Positions 59,555 through 64,000 of a stretch of DNA of 64,000 nucleotides are shown here, in pieces; within the stretch, counting starts at the first letter, position 1; the number at the start of each line of letters is the position of its first letter. The stretch comes from Poritiphilus flavus (GTDB lineage Bacteria; Bacteroidota; Bacteroidia; Flavobacteriales; Flavobacteriaceae): the NCBI RefSeq assembly GCF_009901585.1, contig NZ_WXYO01000006.1, positions 124,001 through 188,000 on the forward strand, in the 5' to 3' direction. The position numbers were made by a program, and so were the translations under genes. The notes beneath the pieces are model-generated. The model worked only from the letters and a program-made list of their open reading frames with translations, did no database searches and had not been told where the DNA came from.

Positions 59555-60748
59555 ATGCCGGGATTTGAATTATTTGGAGAGACAGAGAAAGCGCAGGTAA
59601 ACGATGTACTGGAATCCGGGGTGCTCATGCGATACGGTTTTGACGGGATGCGCAACGGGCATTGGAAGGCCAGATCTCTTGAAGAGGCCTTAGCCAGCAG
59701 AATGCAGACCAAACATGCGCTTTTGGTCAGTAGTGGTACAGCCGCCCTCACGGTAGCCATGGCCGCGGCCGGTATTGGCGCAGGAGATGAAGTGATCATC
59801 CCAAATTTTACTTTTGTTGCCAGTTTTGAGGCTGTTCTGGCTTTAGGTGCTGTCCCGGTCATGGTAAATATTGATGATACGCTTACGCTGGATCCTTCGG
59901 CGGTAGAAAAGGCCATCACAGAACGTACCAGGGCCATCATGCCGGTGCATATGTGTGGTTCTATGGCCGATCTGCAAGCGCTCTCGGCTATAGCTAAATC
60001 TCATGGACTTTTGCTTATCGAAGACGCCTGCCAGGCCATAGGAGGCAGTTATCAGGGCAAACCCCTTGGAAGCTATGGGGATCTGGGCTGTTTTTCCTTT
60101 GACTATGTAAAAACAATCACCTGCGGGGAAGGCGGAGCTCTGATCACAAACAATACTGGCTTTTACCGCAATGCCGATCATTATTCGGACCACGGCCATG
60201 ATCACATTGGTTATGACAGGGGCGCAGAGAAGCATCCGTTTTTGGGTTATAACTTCCGGATCTCCGAGTTGAACGCGGCCGTAGGCCTGGCGCAAATTGC
60301 AAGGTTAGACGAATTCCTTGCCATACAAAAAAGCAATTACAATAGTCTGAGGCAAGCCCTGGAAAGTGTTTCCGGGATCACTTTCAGAAGAGTGCCGGAA
60401 GGTGGAGTAGAGAATTACTCCTTCCTCAATTTCTTTATGCCAGACCAGCTCAGTGCCGCAAGAGCCAAAAAAGCGCTGTCCGAGGCGGGACTGGACGGCT
60501 GTTTTTATTGGTTCGACAACAACTGGCATTACCACAGAAAATGGGACCATTTTAAGCAATTAAAGACCCTGGGGCCAGTAAGCAAGGAAGTTTTGGAAGG
60601 CTTACCCCAATTCTCAGATGCGCATTTTGAAGCTTCCGATCATTGGATCGGAAGAAACATCTCCTGTTTAATCAAACTGGGTTGGACCGAAGATGAGGTG
60701 CATTCAAGGGCAGCCAAAATGGCTGAGGTGCTGCGGAAGATCCCCTAA
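59555..60748 (+). CDS. DegT/DnrJ/EryC1/StrS-family PLP aminotransferase
   Basis: This 397-residue protein is a sugar-aminotransferase-type PLP enzyme. Motifs: 'ALLVSSGTAALTVAM' (phosphate-binding), 'IIPNFTFVASFEAVL', 'IMPVHMCGSMADL', 'LLIEDACQAIGGSYQG' (PLP Asp), and the Schiff-base Lys186 in 'FDYVKTITCGEGGAL', where the usual Phe-Ser...His is 'FDYVK'. It may act on a UDP- or dTDP-keto sugar, but no other sugar genes are near; the C-terminal part has extra His/Trp residues ('WFDNNWHYHRKW'). It converges with the ribBA gene (6-bp gap). Confidence 0.85.
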   Translation: MPGFELFGETEKAQVNDVLESGVLMRYGFDGMRNGHWKARSLEEALASRMQTKHALLVSSGTAALTVAMAAAGIGAGDEVIIPNFTFVASFEAVLALGAVPVMVNIDDTLTLDPSAVEKAITERTRAIMPVHMCGSMADLQALSAIAKSHGLLLIEDACQAIGGSYQGKPLGSYGDLGCFSFDYVKTITCGEGGALITNNTGFYRNADHYSDHGHDHIGYDRGAEKHPFLGYNFRISELNAAVGLAQIARLDEFLAIQKSNYNSLRQALESVSGITFRRVPEGGVENYSFLNFFMPDQLSAARAKKALSEAGLDGCFYWFDNNWHYHRKWDHFKQLKTLGPVSKEVLEGLPQFSDAHFEASDHWIGRNISCLIKLGWTEDEVHSRAAKMAEVLRKIP

Positions 60749-60754
60749 AGGTTG

Positions 60755-61897
60755 TTAGTAAGATACGTATTCCACAATTTCCAGACCGTAGCCGATCATA
60801 CCCACCCTCCGGGTTTGCTGGCTGTTGGTCATCAGACGCATTTTGCTGATTTCCAGGTCGTGTAAGATCTGTGCTCCAATCCCGAAGTCCTTCGCGTCCA
60901 TTTCAATTTTTGGCGCTTTCAGAATACCTTTTTTCTGGTTTTCTTTGAGACCGGCAATCCGTTTAAGCAGGTTGAAGGACTCGCTTTGCTGATTGATAAA
61001 GACTATAGCTCCCTTGCCTTCGTCGTTGAGCGACTTAAACATATCATCCAGTTTCTTGTCGGCATTATTGGTGAGCGTTCCCAGGATATCGTTATTGACA
61101 AGTGTGGAATTGATACGGGTCAACACAGGTTCGTCTAATTTCCAGTCGCCTCGTGTAAGCGCCAGGTGAACCTGGTCATTGGTCGTTTGTTGGTATACGT
61201 GCAACTCGTACTTTCCAAAGCGCGTTTCCACCTCAAAAGCGTCTTTTTTGGTGATCAGACTGTCATGTCGCATTCTGTAGGCCACCAGGTCTTCTATGGA
61301 AACCAGTTTCAGGTCGAATTTTTTAGCTACATCCACCAAATGCGGCAATCTGGCCATCGTTCCATCCTCATTCAGTATTTCTACCAGTATGCCTGCTGGT
61401 TCAAAGCCGGCAAGACGCGCAAAATCAACCGCGGCTTCAGTATGCCCGGTACGCCTCAGTACACCTCCGTTCTTTGCTCTTAGAGGGAAAATATGCCCTG
61501 GCCTTCCCAGGTCGAAGGGTTTGGTTTCCTTATTTACCAGGGCCTTGATAGTCTTCGCTCTGTCCTGAACGGAAATCCCGGTGGTACAGCCATGTCCGAT
61601 CAGATCTACGGATACGGTGAATTGGGTGTGGTGTAGAACGGTATTGTTCTCTACCATCATATTGAGTTCCAGTTCTTCACAGCGGGCCTCGGTAAGGGGC
61701 GCACAGATGAGTCCCCGGCCGTGAGTAGCCATAAAGTTGATCATCTCCGGTGTTGCCGCTTCCGCTGCCGCGATGAAATCACCCTCATTTTCACGGTTTT
61801 CATCATCTACGACAATAATGACCTTTCCGGCCTTAATATCGGCAATAGCCTCTTCAATCGTGTTAAGCTCTATAGTCTTTTCCGTACTTACATTCAT
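60755..61897 (-). CDS. ribBA: RibB (DHBP synthase) fused to degenerate GTP cyclohydrolase II-like domain
   Basis: This 380-residue protein's N-terminal half (about 1-210) is 3,4-dihydroxy-2-butanone 4-phosphate synthase with 'VVDDENRENEGDF', 'GLICAPLTEARCEELELNMM' and 'GRPGHIFPLRAKNGGVLRRTGHTEAAVD', all catalytic residues present. The C-terminal half aligns with GTP cyclohydrolase II by 'LTRGDWKLDEPVL', 'DFGIGAQILHDL' and 'RLMTNSQQTRRVGMIGYGLEIVEY', but the cysteine zinc site (CX10CXC in active enzymes) is replaced by 'NSTLVNNDILGTLTNNADKKL'. The second domain therefore should not be an active cyclohydrolase. It is in an operon with an LptF/G gene upstream. Confidence 0.92.
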   Translation of the reverse strand: MNVSTEKTIELNTIEEAIADIKAGKVIIVVDDENRENEGDFIAAAEAATPEMINFMATHGRGLICAPLTEARCEELELNMMVENNTVLHHTQFTVSVDLIGHGCTTGISVQDRAKTIKALVNKETKPFDLGRPGHIFPLRAKNGGVLRRTGHTEAAVDFARLAGFEPAGILVEILNEDGTMARLPHLVDVAKKFDLKLVSIEDLVAYRMRHDSLITKKDAFEVETRFGKYELHVYQQTTNDQVHLALTRGDWKLDEPVLTRINSTLVNNDILGTLTNNADKKLDDMFKSLNDEGKGAIVFINQQSESFNLLKRIAGLKENQKKGILKAPKIEMDAKDFGIGAQILHDLEISKMRLMTNSQQTRRVGMIGYGLEIVEYVSY

Positions 61898-63483
61898 CAG
61901 GATTCAGCCTTCTTCTTTTTTCTAAACAGCTCTTTTATCGCATCAATAACATGGCCAAAGGTCATCAGACCCTTGTCTGCCGTTGCTCTTTTGGTCAAAA
62001 AGACCCCCAAAGGTAACATTATTAGTGTAGATAGCCATGCACCGAGGATTGGGTGGATGTTTCCCTCTTTGGAGTAATTACCTGCGAACACCCCTATAAA
62101 GTAATAGGCCAGGAAAAGGACAATGGCGATAACCATTGGCAATCCAAGTCCTCCTTTTCGGATAATGGCTCCGAGTGGTGCACCCACAAAAAACAGTATG
62201 ATACAGGAAAATGCGAGGGCATACTTTTTGTGCAACGAGAGAATGTGCATATTGTATATTTTGTAACGCCTTTCCAGCTCTTCCTTTTTGTTGCTCACGG
62301 AGTTTAAAATGTTCGAAATATTGCTTTTAGCGGTGCTCAGTATCTGGTTTTGCTTCCAGGGTTGGTACAATTTTACAATATCCATGGCATTCTCCAGCCT
62401 GGCGCTGTTCTCCACCTTATTGCTGTCCTGAACGGAAGCAACTTTGGCCATTGGGGAGAGCAAGACCTTGGACTTCCTCACCTGAATGCTCTGTTTTATC
62501 CGCAGTTCTTTTTCAGCAGGGGAGATGCTGTCTCCTTCCATGTCATCATCAGCCTTGACCTTTGTGGTATCTTTAGGATGGAGGGGCACAAAAGCACCCA
62601 CTCTGGTCGTGATATTCTTGGAGAAGGCATTGATCACTTTAATATTGTTTTCCTGCAGGGAATCTATATCCTTCCTTAGCCGGTAGATGTTCTTCATCTT
62701 ATCCGTACGGATATTCCGGTCTTCCTCCAGGTCCTGGTCGTTCTCCGGGATCTCTATATTGATGGTGTAGGTCTCGAAATTAGACTTGGCAAAAGGGAAT
62801 TTCTGCCGACTTTTATTGTTTTTGGTAACTATATCTTCGTAATAGTGCCCGTCTTTGAGCACCAATTGTATGATCTCCGACCCTTCACTACTGATAAGTT
62901 CCCCGGTTTTTGCCTTGATCACTGTGGTGTTTTTTTGCAGGTCTGACTTTTTGTGGATGATCACATTTTCGAGAAAGCGGTCGTTTTCCCCGCTCTTGGA
63001 ATCCACCTTGATATTCATTCCCTCAAAATCACTGAAAACACCCTCTTCTATCACCGCGGCTGGCTTTACCTTGGCGATATTCCTTCTCAGGTTATAGATC
63101 TTTTGTTCCGATGCCGGGATCACGCTGTTTGCAAAGTAAAAAGTAAGGCCTCCGAGAAAGGTTACCAGTACTATCAGCGGCAGCATGGATCTCTGCAGGG
63201 AGATTCCCGAAGCTTTCATCGCGGCAAACTCGTAATTTTCCGCAAAAGTTCCGAAAGTGATGATGGAAGAAAGCAGCACTGTCAGAGGAAGTACTTTCTC
63301 CGTTAAGTTGGGCATCAGGTAGAACAGGAATTTTCCTATGATGACGATATCCAACCCCCTTCCGGCCAAATCGTCAATAAACAACCAGATCGTCTGAAAT
63401 ATGAAGATGAACATCAATATGACAAACGAGCTAAAAAAGTTATAGAGCCATCGCCCTAATATATACTGGTCTAATATGCGCAA
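61897..63483 (-). CDS. LptF/LptG-family LPS export permease
   Basis: This 528-residue protein has the YjgP/YjgQ architecture: membrane helices near 13-37, 60-80 and 95-118 ('FVILMFIFIFQTIWLFIDDLAGRG', 'MLPLIVLVTFLGGLTFYF'), a large periplasmic part with a mostly Lys/Asp-rich region (about 250-380), and three C-terminal helices ('FFVGAPLGAIIRKGGLG', 'YFIGVFAGNYSKEGN'). It works with LptB and other Lpt proteins to move LPS to the outer membrane. The ribBA gene follows, sharing one base; the LolA gene lies upstream (3-bp gap). Confidence 0.9.
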   Translation of the reverse strand: MRILDQYILGRWLYNFFSSFVILMFIFIFQTIWLFIDDLAGRGLDIVIIGKFLFYLMPNLTEKVLPLTVLLSSIITFGTFAENYEFAAMKASGISLQRSMLPLIVLVTFLGGLTFYFANSVIPASEQKIYNLRRNIAKVKPAAVIEEGVFSDFEGMNIKVDSKSGENDRFLENVIIHKKSDLQKNTTVIKAKTGELISSEGSEIIQLVLKDGHYYEDIVTKNNKSRQKFPFAKSNFETYTINIEIPENDQDLEEDRNIRTDKMKNIYRLRKDIDSLQENNIKVINAFSKNITTRVGAFVPLHPKDTTKVKADDDMEGDSISPAEKELRIKQSIQVRKSKVLLSPMAKVASVQDSNKVENSARLENAMDIVKLYQPWKQNQILSTAKSNISNILNSVSNKKEELERRYKIYNMHILSLHKKYALAFSCIILFFVGAPLGAIIRKGGLGLPMVIAIVLFLAYYFIGVFAGNYSKEGNIHPILGAWLSTLIMLPLGVFLTKRATADKGLMTFGHVIDAIKELFRKKKKAES

Positions 63484-63486
63484 GAT

Positions 63487-64000
63487 CTAATTTCTTATGA
63501 TGTAGTATCCTTCGCTCTTGTATTTATTCTCATCAAAAGTAAATAAGGATTTTGACAACTGCTGGTCTGTTTTAAAAGAATTAACAGTGATAGTTGTCTT
63601 GGTGCCGTTCTTCCCGGTCTCTATAAGCTTGTGGATGTGTTTAGTCTCTGCATCCACTCCAAGCAAGATCGACGCGATCTCCGAATTGGTATCAATTGGG
63701 ATGAGTTTTACAAATTGGATCTTTCTTCCTTTTACATTCTGTAGGATATCCCAGGAGTAGTTGTGGCCCTGCTTATAAAAAGTGAGCATTTTGGAAGGAG
63801 TTACGGTGTTCTCATCCTCGGCTCGGTCTTCTATGGTCACTTCCTCATTCTCAGGAACGATGGTATAAACCTTATTGCCGTCGTATAACTGTTGGGAACC
63901 CAGATAATTGAACAGGTACTTATCTCCCTGCAGTGTTACATCTCCACGGGTTTCCTGATTGATGTTAGCTTCAGAATTATGGAGTTCGTATTTGAAGTCT
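63487..64000 (-). CDS. LolA-like outer-membrane lipoprotein carrier (5' end outside window)
   Basis: The reading frame is open from the window edge through 63487 (about 171 residues). Segments such as 'KYLFNYLGSQQLYDGNKVYTIVPEN', split as 'GDKYLFNYLGSQQLYDGNK' and 'VYTIVPENEEV', and 'KLIPIDTNSEIASILLGVD' are typical of the LolA fold in Bacteroidota. LolA carries lipoproteins across the periplasm. Its N-terminus, including the signal peptide, is beyond position 64000. The LptF/G gene follows 3 bp later, so an envelope-biogenesis operon continues from the next window. Confidence 0.85.
   Translation of the reverse strand, partial: DFKYELHNSEANINQETRGDVTLQGDKYLFNYLGSQQLYDGNKVYTIVPENEEVTIEDRAEDENTVTPSKMLTFYKQGHNYSWDILQNVKGRKIQFVKLIPIDTNSEIASILLGVDAETKHIHKLIETGKNGTKTTITVNSFKTDQQLSKSLFTFDENKYKSEGYYIIRN

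Overview
The window looks like chromosomal DNA of a Bacteroidota bacterium, most likely a marine Flavobacteriaceae; the genus cannot be fixed. Evidence: a type IX secretion C-terminal domain (49.3-52.6 kb), DUF5916, DUF6702 and DUF6625 families, peptidase-ABC plus split LanB lanthipeptide genes of the pinensin type, Bacteroidota -7 boxes of the form TAnnTTTG, A/T-rich gene spacers and frequent GTG/TTG starts. There are no tRNA or rRNA genes, no CRISPR array and no intact insertion sequence.

Region 1 (1-16.6 kb) is an AT-rich biosynthetic island. It holds a C39-peptidase ABC exporter and its HlyD partner, a divergent XRE regulator, a 64-residue class I lanthipeptide precursor with a GG leader and five core cysteines, a hairpin attenuator, LanC, and a dehydratase split into glutamylation and elimination proteins. 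Then come an S41 peptidase, two glycosyltransferase-like proteins (DUF6734 and DUF6625 types) and a protein of unknown family. The island lies between a C-terminally altered LytTR gene fragment (1-242) and an intact, very similar LytTR gene (15777-16610). The likely route is: LanB1/LanB2/LanC modify the peptide, the ABC/HlyD pair removes the leader and exports it, and the glycosyltransferase-like genes may decorate the product or the envelope.

Region 2 (16.7-31.3 kb) has an S41-like protein, an operon ending in a lyase-like protein and an Ada repair protein, a DUF5916 outer-membrane protein, a two-gene membrane operon, a sulfatase, a serine hydrolase and an HD phosphohydrolase. Between them are two blocks of mosaic intergenic repeats (about 24.5-25.0 and 29.2-30.6 kb) made of short degenerate tandem units, and a decayed 3' end of a DUF5916 paralogue at 31.16 kb.

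Region 3 (31.7-37.0 kb) looks like a small defence/repair area: a DUF5343 plus Swt1-type HEPN pair sharing GTGA, a proteasome-like Ntn-hydrolase candidate with a Thr directly after the initiator Met, then an alkylation-damage set (AraC-MGMT fusion, alpha/beta hydrolase, DUF2086-type oxygenase, stand-alone Ada zinc-like domain).

Region 4 (37.0-64 kb) is more ordinary: HupE-like and DUF6702 proteins; an M19 dipeptidase, M20 deacetylase and YfcC transporter operon facing an NlpC/P60 lipoprotein (peptide or peptidoglycan-fragment use); Mog; a phosphatase; a propeller lipoprotein; two methyltransferases; a 1099-residue triple-malectin/kelch T9SS protein; an oxidoreductase; a serine hydrolase; an exported O-methyltransferase-like protein; a small Cys-motif protein with an outer-membrane protein; a TauE/SafE permease with a nitroreductase; a DegT aminotransferase; and the housekeeping set RibBA (with a degenerate cyclohydrolase domain), LptF/G permease and LolA.
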